NCBI GenBank assembly: GCA_958295855.1
Contig: OY282383.1
Span: 5,208,329-5,272,328 of the forward strand
Direction of reading: 5' to 3'
Length of the DNA stretch: 64,000 bases
Origin: an uncultured Poribacteria bacterium
Lineage (GTDB): Bacteria > Poribacteria > WGA-4E > WGA-3G
The notes under the pieces are model-generated. The model saw only the letters and a list, made by a program, of their open reading frames with translations, ran no database searches and was not told the origin of the DNA. Of the stretch, positions 41,905-51,065 are shown in pieces. Positions within the stretch are counted from its first letter, which is position 1. Each line of letters starts with the position of its first letter. Made by a program: the position numbers and the translations under genes.

Positions 41905-43251
41905 ATGGAAGTTGTTCCACTACTCCCATATCTAATCAGCTTGGCAGGCCTACTTGTCCTCTCCGGCTTTTTCTCCGGTTCCGAAACGGCTTTATGCGCG
42001 CTGACTCGGGTGCAAATTGAGAAACTACGTCTTGACAAGCGCGGCGCAGCGGCTATTGTCAATTTTGTTGACAACCCACGCCGGTTGTTTATTACTGTGC
42101 TGCTCGGTAATAACCTGGTCAACGTCTCCTTCGCGATACTCATGCTACGGCTCGTGAAGGAAGTCATTCCACAATACACAGAGGTTGCCCAGTTTGCCAC
42201 AGCCACAGTATTCAGTGTGCTGATTATGCTCATTTTCGGTGAGATGACACCGAAAACCTACGCGATTAAGCATGCTGAATCTTTTGCGAAATTGACGGCC
42301 CCGCCGCTGTGGGCGTTTTCAGTTCTCATCTCGCCATTACGGGCCCTGCTGCGCAGTATCATTGACTTCCTCATTCCGATATTCGGAGGGCCCCCTCCAC
42401 AGGTGGAACAACTCACCGCCCCCGATTTCAGAGAAATTGTGAGTACCTACCACGAGGAAGTACTTCCGCCCGATGAACGAGAAATTGTAAGCAATATCCT
42501 TCAACTGCGGGACATTGAGGCAAAAGAAATTATGGTGCCAAGAACCGAAGTTGTCGCTGTGTCTACATCATCCACTATTCAAGAAACCTTAGCACAAGCC
42601 AAGGAATCGGGGTTTTCACGGATTCCGGTCTATCAGGAACACATCGATAATATCTGCGGAATCTTTTATGTCAAAGATCTGCCGCTGTGGCGGCATGCCG
42701 AGGTGAATGCTCTTACGATTGAGGCGTTTCTCGCAAAACGGGCCACTATTCTTGGCGCGCCGCCGAGCGGGCCGCTCATCCGAGAACCGATTTTCGTGCT
42801 TGAAACCCGGAAAATCGGTATGTTGTTGCTACAACTCACCCAGGAAAAAACCAAAATGGCGATTCTCTTAGATGAGTACGGCGGTATTTCAGGCCTCGTC
42901 ACAACTGAAGACATCATTGAACAAGTTGTAGGCGACATCGTTGATGAACATGACAGGGCTGAACCGCTGCCGGATGTTGTCAAACATTCCGACGAGCCCC
43001 TGCTGCTTGAAACGTCCGGGCGGATGAGCATCCGTGAACTTAACCAACAATTTGGCTTAAAACTGAGTGAAGAGGACGTGGATACTATCAGCGGTTATGT
43101 TTTTGGGCTCTTCGGGAGAATCCCATCCGTTGGTGAATCCTACGTTGACGAAAACGGTATCGAATTTGAAATTACGGCTACAGAAGGCAATCTAATTACA
43201 AGCTTGTTTATCCGAATGCCCGTTCCGCAAGAGACCGGCACGGAAATGTAG
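41905..43251 (+). CDS. CNNM/CorC-family transporter (hemolysin-C-like, DUF21-CBS-CorC_HlyC)
   Basis: 448 aa. N-terminal DUF21 membrane domain (residues 1-190) opens with L-L-V-L-S-G-F-F-S-G-S-E-T-A-L, the conserved Ser/Glu ion site, and continues with L-L-G-N-N-L-V-N-V and F-G-E-M-T-P-K-T. Two CBS modules follow (E-I-M-V-P-R-T-E-V ... R-I-P-V-Y, then D-E-Y-G-G-I-S-G-L-V-T-T-E-D). The end is a CorC_HlyC domain (D-V-D-T-I-S-G-Y-V). Family members export Mg2+ or Co2+, with Na+ coupling in characterised cases. No obvious ribosome site. It is paired with a paralogue 48 nt downstream. Confidence 0.92.
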   Translation: MEVVPLLPYLISLAGLLVLSGFFSGSETALCALTRVQIEKLRLDKRGAAAIVNFVDNPRRLFITVLLGNNLVNVSFAILMLRLVKEVIPQYTEVAQFATATVFSVLIMLIFGEMTPKTYAIKHAESFAKLTAPPLWAFSVLISPLRALLRSIIDFLIPIFGGPPPQVEQLTAPDFREIVSTYHEEVLPPDEREIVSNILQLRDIEAKEIMVPRTEVVAVSTSSTIQETLAQAKESGFSRIPVYQEHIDNICGIFYVKDLPLWRHAEVNALTIEAFLAKRATILGAPPSGPLIREPIFVLETRKIGMLLLQLTQEKTKMAILLDEYGGISGLVTTEDIIEQVVGDIVDEHDRAEPLPDVVKHSDEPLLLETSGRMSIRELNQQFGLKLSEEDVDTISGYVFGLFGRIPSVGESYVDENGIEFEITATEGNLITSLFIRMPVPQETGTEM

Positions 43252-43299
43252 CGAAAGCACACCTATGTATCTACAGAGCGACCGGAGGGCACCGTTACA

Positions 43300-44622
43300 T
43301 TGAAAATTCTTCTACTATCCCTCTTTTTAATCGGGGCCGGGGGTTCCGCCCATATCGCGGTATTAAGTTCGTTTGTGTTCGCGATCCTTGTCTGCCTTGT
43401 CTTGTCAGCTTTTTACTCCGGTTCAGAGACGGCGCTCGTCTCTGTTGATAAAATCCGCATCAACCAACTCGTTGCGTCCGAGAACGCCAAGGCAAAAATT
43501 GTTCATCGCTTAGTGGAATCCCCCGATAGAATGCTTGCACTCACCTTAGTTGGGACGAATATTGCCAATGTCCTTATTGCACAACTCGGTGAAGGGCTGA
43601 CAGCGCGCGCACTATCTAACCTCACGGTGAGTCTACAAGGGATAATTGCGACCGTGGGCATAACTGTCCTGCTCCTCATCTTTGGTGAAATTTTACCCAA
43701 AACTATCTTTCGTGTCAAGGCAGATAGTTTGGCACTGCGCTATGCCTATCTGTTACGGCTTTCTGAACTGATTTTAGCCCCTATCATTTACCTTGTGCGA
43801 ACTTTAACACAAGGCCTCACCGTCCTCTTACACAGAGGTGCGAACCCGCCCAGCCCTGATGCCCAACGGGAAGAATTACGGCTTCTGGCAACTATGGGTG
43901 AACGCACCGGCAATCTCCTGACAGACCAGCGGCGAATGATTCACAGCCTCCTCAACCTACAAAACCGAACCGTTGCACAAGTTATGGTACCGCTTGTCGA
44001 TATGATTGCGATTGAAAAAAATACGAAATGTGAAGACTTTTTGCGCATCGCGGCTGACTCCGGCTTTTCACGGATTCCGGTCTACGAGGAACAGATTTAC
44101 AATATTGTCGGGATTGTCAACCTACTCGACGTTGTCTATGCGGATAGCCAGCCGGAAACGGTGGAACCGTTTATCCGTACAGCACTGCACTTTGTTCCCG
44201 AATCGAAAAATATTAACGCGCTCCTCAAAGAGATTCAGGATACCCGGCATACGATGGTGTTTGCAGTTGATGAATATGGCGGCACCGTTGGCCTGGCGAC
44301 CGTCGAGGATTTAGTTGAAGAAATCGTCGGCGAATTCGCTGATGAACGTGATGAACCTGACTTCATGCGTTTAATTTCCCCCCAAATTCTCGACTGCGAT
44401 GGCAGAACGAAAATAGAGCTGCTGGAAGAACACTATGGGCTCTCCATTCCCAAGGGGGACTATGAAACGGTTGCGGGCTATATTCTTGAGCGTACCGGCA
44501 CAATCCCCAAAACGGGTGCGGCACTCGACATGGGCGAGTACACCCTCACAATTATAGATGCGGATACCCGTGCCATCCGAAAAATTCGTATCCGGCGACG
44601 CATCGGACGCTTCACTCTGTGA
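43300..44622 (+). CDS. CNNM/CorC-family transporter (second copy)
   Basis: 440 aa, same layout as the preceding gene. DUF21 with S-A-F-Y-S-G-S-E-T-A-L-V-S-V, L-V-G-T-N-I-A-N-V and F-G-E-I-L-P-K-T; CBS pair (Q-V-M-V-P-L-V-D-M ... R-I-P-V-Y, D-E-Y-G-G-T-V-G-L-A-T-V-E-D); CorC_HlyC end (E-T-V-A-G-Y-I-L-E-R-T-G). The start is TTG with GGAGGG 10 nt upstream. Sequence divergence from its neighbour is high, so the two probably form a heteromer or differ in ion preference. Tandem pairs of this family are common in bacteria. Confidence 0.92.
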   Translation: MKILLLSLFLIGAGGSAHIAVLSSFVFAILVCLVLSAFYSGSETALVSVDKIRINQLVASENAKAKIVHRLVESPDRMLALTLVGTNIANVLIAQLGEGLTARALSNLTVSLQGIIATVGITVLLLIFGEILPKTIFRVKADSLALRYAYLLRLSELILAPIIYLVRTLTQGLTVLLHRGANPPSPDAQREELRLLATMGERTGNLLTDQRRMIHSLLNLQNRTVAQVMVPLVDMIAIEKNTKCEDFLRIAADSGFSRIPVYEEQIYNIVGIVNLLDVVYADSQPETVEPFIRTALHFVPESKNINALLKEIQDTRHTMVFAVDEYGGTVGLATVEDLVEEIVGEFADERDEPDFMRLISPQILDCDGRTKIELLEEHYGLSIPKGDYETVAGYILERTGTIPKTGAALDMGEYTLTIIDADTRAIRKIRIRRRIGRFTL

Positions 44623-44639
44623 AGGCCGGGTAAGTTTCC

Positions 44640-44661
44640 ATCGCGATGCAGGCATCGCGAT
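44640..44661 (+). terminator. Stem-loop between the CNNM pair and the SDR gene
   Basis: ATCGCGATG/CATCGCGAT with a 4-nt loop. A direct repeat GTAAGTTTCCAT flanks it (44630-44641 and 44689-44700). No T-run. Confidence 0.4.
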
Positions 44662-44735
44662 TCGGAGAGAGCGCCTACCGGCTAACAAGTAAGTTTCCAT
44701 TTTGAAAGCCGACGCTGGACAGGCGAGACACCTCG

Positions 44736-45488
44736 TTACAAAATTCCGAGGGGTGGGGTGACAACAATTTCCTCAATAACCACTCCAAGGGGTTGTTGGC
44801 AAACGGAGAGCACCGTCTCTGCCACATGTTCAGGTTTGAGCATCTTTTCAAAATCAGGATGTTCTGGAATATCATCCCAAAACGGGGTATGCACCGACCC
44901 GGGTAGAATCGCGGTAACCCGTATATTCTGCTGGCGGACTTCGGCGGCTAAAACCTTTGTCAGTGCCAATGCGCCGGCTTTCGCGGCACAATACGCGCTT
45001 GAGGCTTCAAAGGTAACCTTTGCGGCAACTGAAAGCACGTTAATAATCTGTCCACTGCGTTGTGCCAACATCGGGGGCAGTGCGTACTTCGCGCAGAGAT
45101 AAACGCCCTTTAAATTAGAATCAAGTACCCTATCCCAATCGCCAGGGGCAAAATCAACAACGGTGCCGAATCTGCCACTCCCTGCATTGTTCACCAAAAT
45201 ATCCAGCCGGTGGTAAACCTCCAGTGTCCGTTGCATGAGTCGTTGGACAGCCTCTACGTCGGTGACATCTGTTGGTACAGCGAGTGCCTCCGCGCCGCTG
45301 TCTTTGAGGTACGCCGCGACCCGTTCCACATCTTCGCGTGTGCGCGCGGCGAGTACCACCTTCGCGCCCGCCGCTGCAAAAGCGAGTGCCGTCGCCTTGC
45401 CAATACCCTTTGACGCGCCGGTAATCACCGCTACCTTTCCATCAAGGGTGCCTATTGCTGCCTCATTCGGCCGGCTTGGGGGAGCCAT
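44736..45488 (-). CDS. Short-chain dehydrogenase/reductase
   Basis: 250 aa, NAD(P)-dependent Rossmann enzyme. Cofactor motif T-G-A-S-K-G-I-G, N-N-A-G-S structural motif, catalytic Ser in N-V-L-S-V-A-A and Y-C-A-A-K active-site pair, then I-L-P-G-S-V-H-T-P. The R in A-A-R-T after beta2 favours NADP. GGAGG lies before the ATG. It is downstream of folE on the same strand, 104 nt apart, so a pteridine or sepiapterin-reductase-like role is possible but is only suggested by position. The substrate cannot be told from the sequence. Confidence 0.9.
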   Translation of the reverse strand: MAPPSRPNEAAIGTLDGKVAVITGASKGIGKATALAFAAAGAKVVLAARTREDVERVAAYLKDSGAEALAVPTDVTDVEAVQRLMQRTLEVYHRLDILVNNAGSGRFGTVVDFAPGDWDRVLDSNLKGVYLCAKYALPPMLAQRSGQIINVLSVAAKVTFEASSAYCAAKAGALALTKVLAAEVRQQNIRVTAILPGSVHTPFWDDIPEHPDFEKMLKPEHVAETVLSVCQQPLGVVIEEIVVTPPLGIL

Positions 45489-45592
45489 ATTTACCTCCGA
45501 TTTTCGCCTAGAATCTGGGGATGGTTCCAGCCGGCTCCGAGCCTAAAGCCGGTGGACAGGTTATTTGTCTGTACAACTTAACAGCGTGGATG

Positions 45593-46201
45593 TCAAGAAG
45601 TTTGGATGCACCTTAGAAACTCTACACGTGTTGAACTATCCTCTCGAAATGTGCCTCGCATGACATTTGTTGTCATTCTGGGGGCTTGCTTCTCAACCCC
45701 GCGCGCCATCATGCACATGTGCTGTGCCTCCATCACCACCGCAACACCCCTCGGTTCCAATGCCCTTTCTAATGCTTCGGCAATCTCGCGTGTCAGGCGT
45801 TCCTGCACCTGCAAACGCCGAGCAAACATATCTACAATGCGCGGAATCTTACTCAAACCGATAATCCGTTTGCGCGGCAGATAGCCGACGTGACACTTGC
45901 CCCAAAAGGGAAGAATGTGATGCTCGCAAAGGCTGTAAAACTCAATGTCCTTGACGATGACCATTTCGTCGAATTCTTCGTCGAAAATTGCGCCGTTCAA
46001 GATTTTATCCACATCTTGATGATAGCCTCTTGTCAAAAACTCCATTGCCTTTGCGGCCCGGTGCGGGGTTTTCACCAAACCTTGCCGCTCGGGATCTTCC
46101 CCCAGATTTTCCAGAATCTGTGTAAAAAGAGATTCCAAATCGGGAGGCCCGTCTTGCAATATGGGCTTGCAAGCTGCGCCACTCATCTGTTTAGGCTCCA
46201 T
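45593..46201 (-). CDS. folE: GTP cyclohydrolase I
   Basis: 202 aa. Converts GTP to 7,8-dihydroneopterin triphosphate, the precursor for folate, tetrahydropterin and queuosine. Zinc ligands are in Y-S-L-C-E-H-H-I-L-P-F and M-M-A-R-G-V; substrate residues in G-L-S-K-I-P-R-I-V-D and Q-V-Q-E-R-L-T. It begins 3 nt after the queD stop with GGAGAG inside the end of queD, indicating translational coupling. Its product is the substrate of QueD, so the pair probably supplies queuosine or a pterin. Confidence 0.96.
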   Translation of the reverse strand: MEPKQMSGAACKPILQDGPPDLESLFTQILENLGEDPERQGLVKTPHRAAKAMEFLTRGYHQDVDKILNGAIFDEEFDEMVIVKDIEFYSLCEHHILPFWGKCHVGYLPRKRIIGLSKIPRIVDMFARRLQVQERLTREIAEALERALEPRGVAVVMEAQHMCMMARGVEKQAPRMTTNVMRGTFREDSSTRVEFLRCIQTS

Positions 46202-46204
46202 AGG

Positions 46205-47038
46205 TTAAAAGGACTCTCCATAGTAATCAAAATGGTTTTTCGGCGTTTCTCGCAAGCGAAGGCGGTGTAACGTCACCGGTCGCAAATTCGGTTCCAGCAC
46301 TTCCCAAAGCACCTTCACGAAGTTTTCAGATGTCGGATTGAGTGCCTCAAATTCAGGTGCATCCAGATTCAGATGTTTGTAATCAAAGCGCGCATAAACC
46401 TGTTTTTCAACCACCTCGTCCAGAAAATTCAAGCCCGCAACTAGTCCAGTTCTTGCCTCGACGGGCCCCTTCACAGTGACTTCAAGGACATAGTTATGTC
46501 CATGCCCGGCTGGATTGTTACACTTCCCGAAGATATCCCGGTTTTCCTCGTCACTGAGGGTGTGACTGTGCAGTCGGTGGGCTGCACTAAACTCGTAGAC
46601 TTTGGTTAGATAAACCATCAGTCCCTCTCCATAATAGTCAACAAATCGCGTTGAATTTTCATACAGTCGAACCCGGTGCAATAAGCCCTCTGGCAGAGAA
46701 GGCGCGAGTCGTTCCCAAATCTCAATAGCGATGTTTTCGCTCGTCGGTTGCAGGTGCGGATTTTTCGCAAAAACGGGGTGTTGGCGGTTCAAATGCTTGT
46801 GATCGTAATTGGCAATCACATGCGTCTTCAACAATGCATCTAAAGTCACCAAATTGATAACCATGCCGTTATAAGCGTCCGCCTCACCTTTCACCATCAC
46901 TTCAAGGACATAGTTATGGCCGTGGCTATTCAGATTTGCGGCGGCACCGAACAGTTCAAAGTTCTTGGCATCGCTCAATTCGGGAATCTGATAGTACTGA
47001 GATGCTTCGAAAGCTATTTGCCGGGTTAAGTAGTACAT
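46205..47038 (-). CDS. queD: Tandem 6-pyruvoyltetrahydropterin synthase/QueD fusion with a degenerate first half
   Basis: 277 aa, twice the usual 120-150. The C-terminal half (about 143-277) has all expected residues: A-A-H-R-L-H and H-G-H-N-Y for zinc, catalytic Cys in G-K-C-N-N-P-A-G-H-G-H, D-Y-K-H-L-N and P-T-S-E-N. The N-terminal half (1-140) keeps H-G-H-N-Y, D-H-K-H-L-N and P-T-S-E-N, but the first zinc His is lost (F-E-A-S-Q-Y-Y) and the Cys site reads A-A-A-N-L-N-S. It is thus probably a structural, inactive repeat. ATG 47038 is preferred over a TTG one codon upstream. Its partner folE follows directly. Confidence 0.9.
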   Translation of the reverse strand: MYYLTRQIAFEASQYYQIPELSDAKNFELFGAAANLNSHGHNYVLEVMVKGEADAYNGMVINLVTLDALLKTHVIANYDHKHLNRQHPVFAKNPHLQPTSENIAIEIWERLAPSLPEGLLHRVRLYENSTRFVDYYGEGLMVYLTKVYEFSAAHRLHSHTLSDEENRDIFGKCNNPAGHGHNYVLEVTVKGPVEARTGLVAGLNFLDEVVEKQVYARFDYKHLNLDAPEFEALNPTSENFVKVLWEVLEPNLRPVTLHRLRLRETPKNHFDYYGESF

Positions 47039-47059
47039 CAATTTTTACGCATCCCTACG

Positions 47060-47073
47060 CGCAATGCATTGCG
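47060..47073. promoter_or_regulatory. 14-bp perfect palindrome upstream of queD
   Basis: CGCAATGCATTGCG, 22 nt before the queD start; a possible operator or small hairpin. Confidence 0.35.
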
Positions 47074-47111
47074 TAACATCTACACCTCGTAATTTCAGAA
47101 TGGACATAGCA

Positions 47112-47405
47112 TTAGTTTTGCCGCCGCGTGGGTGTTATCAGTGCCCCATCAACCGACTCATATTGAACTGCCATGAGCCATTCACCGGTCCCCCGCAATT
47201 GCACGTTGCACCTTTTCAACCACTCAATTAGTGTGCCGCGGTCCCGCGCTTCCCACTCGCAAATCATTCGCCCTGACAGCGTATCACACAAGACTCGGAT
47301 ATTGCTGACATCGGCGTTTGCTTCTTCCTGGAACCGCTTCATCAGTCGTGCGACATCTTGCCGTGTCATGCAGGCAATAGCATGGGTAGAAATAAATTTA
47401 GACAT
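47112..47405 (-). CDS. Small DUF4242-like (nickel-binding-type ferredoxin-fold) protein, 97 aa
   Basis: M-S-K-F-I-S-T-H-A-I is taken as the start since it gives a compact 97-residue domain and begins 16 nt after the rhodanese gene. The pattern (alternating strands, R-Q-D-V-A-R-L-M-K-R-F-Q helix, C-E-W-E-A-R-D segment) resembles DUF4242-type alpha/beta ferredoxin-fold proteins, but the match is by eye. Cys residues at A-C-M, V-L-C-D, I-C-E-W and R-C-N. Function unknown; co-transcription with the rhodanese gene suggests a sulfur or metal link. No clear ribosome site. Confidence 0.6.
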   Translation of the reverse strand: MSKFISTHAIACMTRQDVARLMKRFQEEANADVSNIRVLCDTLSGRMICEWEARDRGTLIEWLKRCNVQLRGTGEWLMAVQYESVDGALITPTRRQN

Positions 47406-47421
47406 AAGCGTCGTTGCTTGT

Positions 47422-48270
47422 TTAGTCGCGTGCGATGGGTGCGCCGATAAGATTACCCCATTCTGTCCAACTGCCGTCGTAGTTTCGCACCTTCTCATAA
47501 CCGAGTAGATACTTTAACACGAACCACGTATGCGATGAACGTTCTCCGATGCGGCAGTAAGCAATCGTCTCCTTGTCAGAGTCAACGCCTTCGCCGCCGT
47601 AGATGGCTTGCAGTTCATCGTGGGATTTAAAGGTGCCGTCTTCAGCCACTGCGGTTGCCCATGGGATATTCGCTGCGCCGGGGATATGCCCACCCCGCTG
47701 CGCGGTCTCGTTGAGGCCGGGCGGTGCGATAACTTCACCTATAAATTCTGCAGGTGAACGGACATCAACAAGGTTGATGATTCCCTGTTCAAGCGTCGGC
47801 AGGATGTTATCCTTTGTCGCGCGGACGTTATCATCAGGAAATCTCGCCTGATACCCGGTGCTCGGATAGGAGGGTACATCCGTGCCCAGTTCTCTGCCTT
47901 CATCTATCCATTTTTGGCGGCCGCCGTTCATGACCTTGAGTCGGTTCTCATCGTGCCCATAGTAGCGAAATTGCCACAACGCATACGTCGCGAACCAGTT
48001 GTTGTTATCTCCATAGAAAATCACCGTGGTATCGTTAGCGATGCCGCTGTCGTTGCAGAGTGCCTCAAACTGCTCTTTGGTGAGAATATCGCGCCGCACC
48101 TGGTCGCACAATTGTGTCTGCCAGTTTAGCCCGACTGCCCCGGCGATATGTCCTTCAGCGTACGCGGAGGTATCCACATCCACTTCGAGCAGCCGGATGC
48201 CAGCATCGCCTCCATGTTGCGCGACCCACGCTGTGCTTACCAAAACATCAGGATTTACGTAATCAGCCAT
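47422..48270 (-). CDS. sseA: Thiosulfate/3-mercaptopyruvate sulfurtransferase (two-domain rhodanese)
   Basis: 282 aa. The start M-A-D-Y-V-N-P-D-V-L has AGGAGG 12 nt upstream; an open frame before it lacks coding character. The N-terminal rhodanese domain (1-140) is the inactive structural half. The C-terminal domain (150-282) carries the active-site Cys loop A-Y-C-R-I-G-E-R-S-S-H-T and the L-V-D-V-R-S-P-A-E-F motif. C-R-x-G-x-R-S favours thiosulfate as donor. It has its own consensus promoter and leads the run rhodanese - 97-aa protein - queD - folE. Confidence 0.92.
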   Translation of the reverse strand: MADYVNPDVLVSTAWVAQHGGDAGIRLLEVDVDTSAYAEGHIAGAVGLNWQTQLCDQVRRDILTKEQFEALCNDSGIANDTTVIFYGDNNNWFATYALWQFRYYGHDENRLKVMNGGRQKWIDEGRELGTDVPSYPSTGYQARFPDDNVRATKDNILPTLEQGIINLVDVRSPAEFIGEVIAPPGLNETAQRGGHIPGAANIPWATAVAEDGTFKSHDELQAIYGGEGVDSDKETIAYCRIGERSSHTWFVLKYLLGYEKVRNYDGSWTEWGNLIGAPIARD

Positions 48271-48318
48271 TTTTGTTTTAAGCCTCCTCATTTTGAAAAA
48301 GGTTGTTGCTCTGCTTAT

Positions 48319-48347
48319 ATTATACGTTTCTAACTGCCATTTGTCAA
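48319..48347 (-). promoter_or_regulatory. Promoter of the rhodanese-queD-folE run
   Basis: Minus strand TTGACA, 17 bp, TATAAT (perfect hexamers), about 50 nt before the rhodanese start. Confidence 0.85.
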
Positions 48348-48420
48348 ATAGAGACATAACTTTCTTTATATATTGCCTGTTTTTGCACAATTTGTCAAGT
48401 TTTTTTCGCTGCAATGCCAA

Positions 48421-49282
48421 AGAACGGGATGACGCGGAAGTACGCGGATTTTTCTCGTCTGAATCGCGGATTTACGCGGATGACACGGATGACGCGGATT
48501 TTTCTCGTCTGAATCGCGGATTATCGCGGATGACACAGAATGACGCAGATGTCTTTCGTCTGAATCGCGGATTTACGCGGATTACGCAGATTAACGCGGA
48601 TTTTGGGGTTCTCGCGGATTGCTATTACTTTCTTTTGTAGGGGTATGGCTTGTGCCTCCCCTTTAGCCCCAGCGGGGCGACATGTGTATAGCCCCGCGTT
48701 CTGCCCTAGATGCTAAGCCCCAGCGGGGCGGTATGTGTAGCGCCTCTGTCTGAATCGCGGATTTACGCGGAGTACACGGATGACGCGGATTTTTTTCGTC
48801 TGAATCGCGGTTTATCACGGATTACGCAGATTAACGCGGATTTTGGGGCCCGCGCGGTGCCAGCATTTTTTGGTCAGGGGCGGCGCGGCACAGCTAACCC
48901 ACAAAAAAACAGGGTAGGCACAAGGCCTACCCCTACAAAACACCCTTAGTCGGCCGCGTGCTATACACATACCGCCCTTACAGTGCTAAAGGGTAGGCAC
49001 AAGGCCTACCCCTACAGAAAAGAAAATAATCGCAAGCTGCCGAAGATGCTCACCCGCGAGACCCTCCAAAATCCGCGTTAATCTGCGTAATCTGCGTAAA
49101 TCCGCGATTCAGACGAAAAAAATCCGCGGCGCAGCTGACCCGCAAGAAAACAGGGTAGGCACAAGGCCTACCCCTACAAAAGAAATTAATAGCCAGTTAC
49201 CGAAGATGTTGAATAGAGAGGGTGCCCAAAATCCGCGTTAATCTGCGTCATCTGCGTCATCCGCGATTCAGACGAACCTCCG
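48421..49282. repeat. Block of interspersed repeats (families A, B and C)
   Basis: No gene supported. Family A: tandem CGCGGATTTACGCGGAT-like units preceded by TTTTTCTCGTCTGAAT, forward at 48434-48625 and 48750-48845, inverted at 49066-49128 and 49226-49276. Family B: GGGTAGGCACAAGGCCTACC, a hairpin (GGGTAGGC/GCCTACCC), near 48913, 48990 and 49155, with a diverged copy near 48638. Family C: GCCCCAGCGGGGC hairpins followed by ACATGTGTA or TATGTGTA, near 48664 and 48717. Small frames such as R-G-F-T-R-I-T-Q-I-N-A-D-F are translations of family A. Confidence 0.8.
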
Positions 49283-49672
49283 CTACCCTTCGTTGTGATT
49301 TTGCCAGTTAATGTCCTCGAGCGTCTGTGCAGCGAGAACTTGTTCAAAGAGCGCGTCAAGCAGGGCGCGGCTTTGGATTGAAGTAATCTGGTTAGTCAGT
49401 GCCTGCGGTATGGTATCAAACCGGAACTGCAGCAGCTTGAGGAGTGCCATCTGTTTGGCGCGTGTCTCCCCTTGTGCAATGCCTTCTGCAATGCCTTCTG
49501 CCTTACCTTGTGCAATGCCTTCTACTTTGCCGTCTACTTTGCCTCGTGCCATGCCCTGCTCTATCAGCAGCTCTGCCATCGACTGCGCCATAGTTTCTAC
49601 CTCCATGTCCGACGTATGCCGGTCTACAAGCGCCACAAGCTCTTGGTGTTCCTCCATCGGACGCCGATACAA
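49283..49672 (-). pseudogene. 5'-truncated Rpn-family nuclease gene (C-terminal fragment, 129 codons)
   Basis: Matches the last third of the adjacent full gene (49843-51012): Y-R-R-P-M-E-E-H-Q-E-L, then E-V-E-T-M-A-Q-S-M-A, a G-K-V-D-G-K-V-E-G-I-A-Q-G hinge, and a tail ending T-L-E-D-I-N-W-Q-N-H-N-E-G. Its 5' boundary at about 49673 coincides with a family B repeat (AATTGTAGGGGTATG...), and the nuclease domain is missing. It may still be translated as a tail-only peptide from an internal ATG but has no evident ribosome site. Confidence 0.8.
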
Positions 49673-49842
49673 TTGTAGGGGTATGCCTTGTGCCTACTCT
49701 TTAGCCCCAGCGGGGCGGTATGTGTATAGAAACGTGTTCTGCCCTAGATGCTAAGCCCCAGCGGGGCGACAGGTGTATAGAAACGCTATCTGATACCGCT
49801 CCCTACGGGACTAAGGGTGTTTTGTAGGGGTAGGCCTTGTGC
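49673..49842. repeat. Interspersed repeats between two Rpn copies
   Basis: Family B near 49676 and 49826, family C near 49705 and 49755, in the same order as at 48638-48740. No gene. Confidence 0.75.
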
Positions 49843-51012
49843 CTACCCTTCCTTGTGATTCTGCCAGTTAATGTCCTCGAGCGTCTGTGCAGCGAGTACT
49901 TCTTCAAAGAGCATGTCAAGCAGGGCGAGGCTTCGGATTGAAGTAATCTGGTGAGTCAGTGCCTGCGGAATGGGATCAAATCGGAACTGCAGCAGCTTGA
50001 GGAGTGCCATCTGTTTGGCGCGTGTCTCCCCTTGTGCAAGGCCGCGTTCAACGCCTTGTGCAAGGCCGCGTTCAATGCCTTGTTCAATGCCCTGTTCAAT
50101 GCCTTCTGCAATGCCTTCTGCAATGCCTTCTGCCTTACCTTCTGCTTTGCCACGCTCTAACAGCACATCTGCCATCGACTGCGCCATAGTTTCTACCTCC
50201 ATGTCCGACATATGCCGGGCTATAATCTCCAGAAGTTCTTGATGTTCCTCCTCCGGACGACGATACAATATCAGCGAAGCTAGATACAGCAGCGCCTCAC
50301 GTCTTTGACCTGCTTGTGCCGCATCCAGCGAACCCAAGTGCACCAGCGCCTCTAGTAACGCCTGCTGATGCACCTCACGCGAAGCACCCTCCTTTTGAAG
50401 AACCGTCATCAACCACCCAAACGGATGATCGTTTTCGGTGAACACCGATGCATCCGTCCCCTTGACATTCAGAAACAGGGTGTCAAATCGGGGAACAAAC
50501 CGCGACAGTTCCTCCGGAATGTCCATCATCGTATCTAACGCCAACGGCAGCTCCCAACGCCGCTCCCCGGTGTAAAACACTATCGGCAGAATCGGACGTA
50601 ACTTACGCTTACCGCGCGGCGCATCGTCCTGATCCCACTCTCTGCGTTGCGCATCCCAGATCAGCACCATGTAAAACAACACACGGAAACTCATCAGCGC
50701 ATCTACCGTCGATTGATGTTCAATCAGGATATAGATGAGTGCTTCATCATCGCTCCCCGAACGGCTGGTAAACGGGACCTGAAAAACGAGATCCGACACC
50801 TGTTCGCGGAGGGTATCCGGGATAAAACTCCGGTTCAGGGACACAAGCCGGCTAAAATCTATCTGCCCGGCGAGGTCCCCGGCGAGGATTTGTAGCAACT
50901 CCCGCACGTTTTCCTTATTCTCTAGTAACTTGCGCGCACTCCTGTCTGGGAAGTGTTCACCAGACGCCGCCAGAAAATCCAGCAGGTCGCGCTCATCGGT
51001 TTCTGTAGCCAT
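49843..51012 (-). CDS. Rpn-family PD-(D/E)XK nuclease / putative transposase
   Basis: 389 aa. N-terminal Transposase_31/Rpn-like nuclease domain (about 30-250): V-S-D-L-V-F-Q-V-P-F provides the Asp; L-I-E-H-Q-S-T-V-D-A-L-M-S-F-R provides the E-x-Q variant of E-x-K and the typical Rpn M-x-F-R; R-P-I-L-P-I-V-F-Y-T-G follows. The hinge at about 285-325 has G-K-A-E-G and then I-E-Q-G repeats. The tail (about 328-389) starts G-E-T-R-A-K-Q-M-A-L-L-K and ends N-W-Q-N-H-K-E-G. E. coli Rpn proteins promote RecA-independent recombination; activity here is inferred. AAGGAGG precedes the ATG and a consensus promoter lies 54 nt upstream. Confidence 0.88.
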   Translation of the reverse strand: MATETDERDLLDFLAASGEHFPDRSARKLLENKENVRELLQILAGDLAGQIDFSRLVSLNRSFIPDTLREQVSDLVFQVPFTSRSGSDDEALIYILIEHQSTVDALMSFRVLFYMVLIWDAQRREWDQDDAPRGKRKLRPILPIVFYTGERRWELPLALDTMMDIPEELSRFVPRFDTLFLNVKGTDASVFTENDHPFGWLMTVLQKEGASREVHQQALLEALVHLGSLDAAQAGQRREALLYLASLILYRRPEEEHQELLEIIARHMSDMEVETMAQSMADVLLERGKAEGKAEGIAEGIAEGIEQGIEQGIERGLAQGVERGLAQGETRAKQMALLKLLQFRFDPIPQALTHQITSIRSLALLDMLFEEVLAAQTLEDINWQNHKEG

Positions 51013-51065
51013 CTGTTTTATTCCTCCTTTGTTTCGTGACTCTTTTGCTGTCTATAGTATAGTAT

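Noticed and set aside
48271..48420. 50-residue extension of the rhodanese protein
   Set aside because: The region contains a perfect sigma70 promoter and the AGGAGG site of the downstream start.
48293..48949. Short frames with R-G-F-T-R-I-T-Q-I-N-A-D-F type peptides
   Set aside because: They are translations of the family A repeat, present in any orientation and frame, with no start signals.
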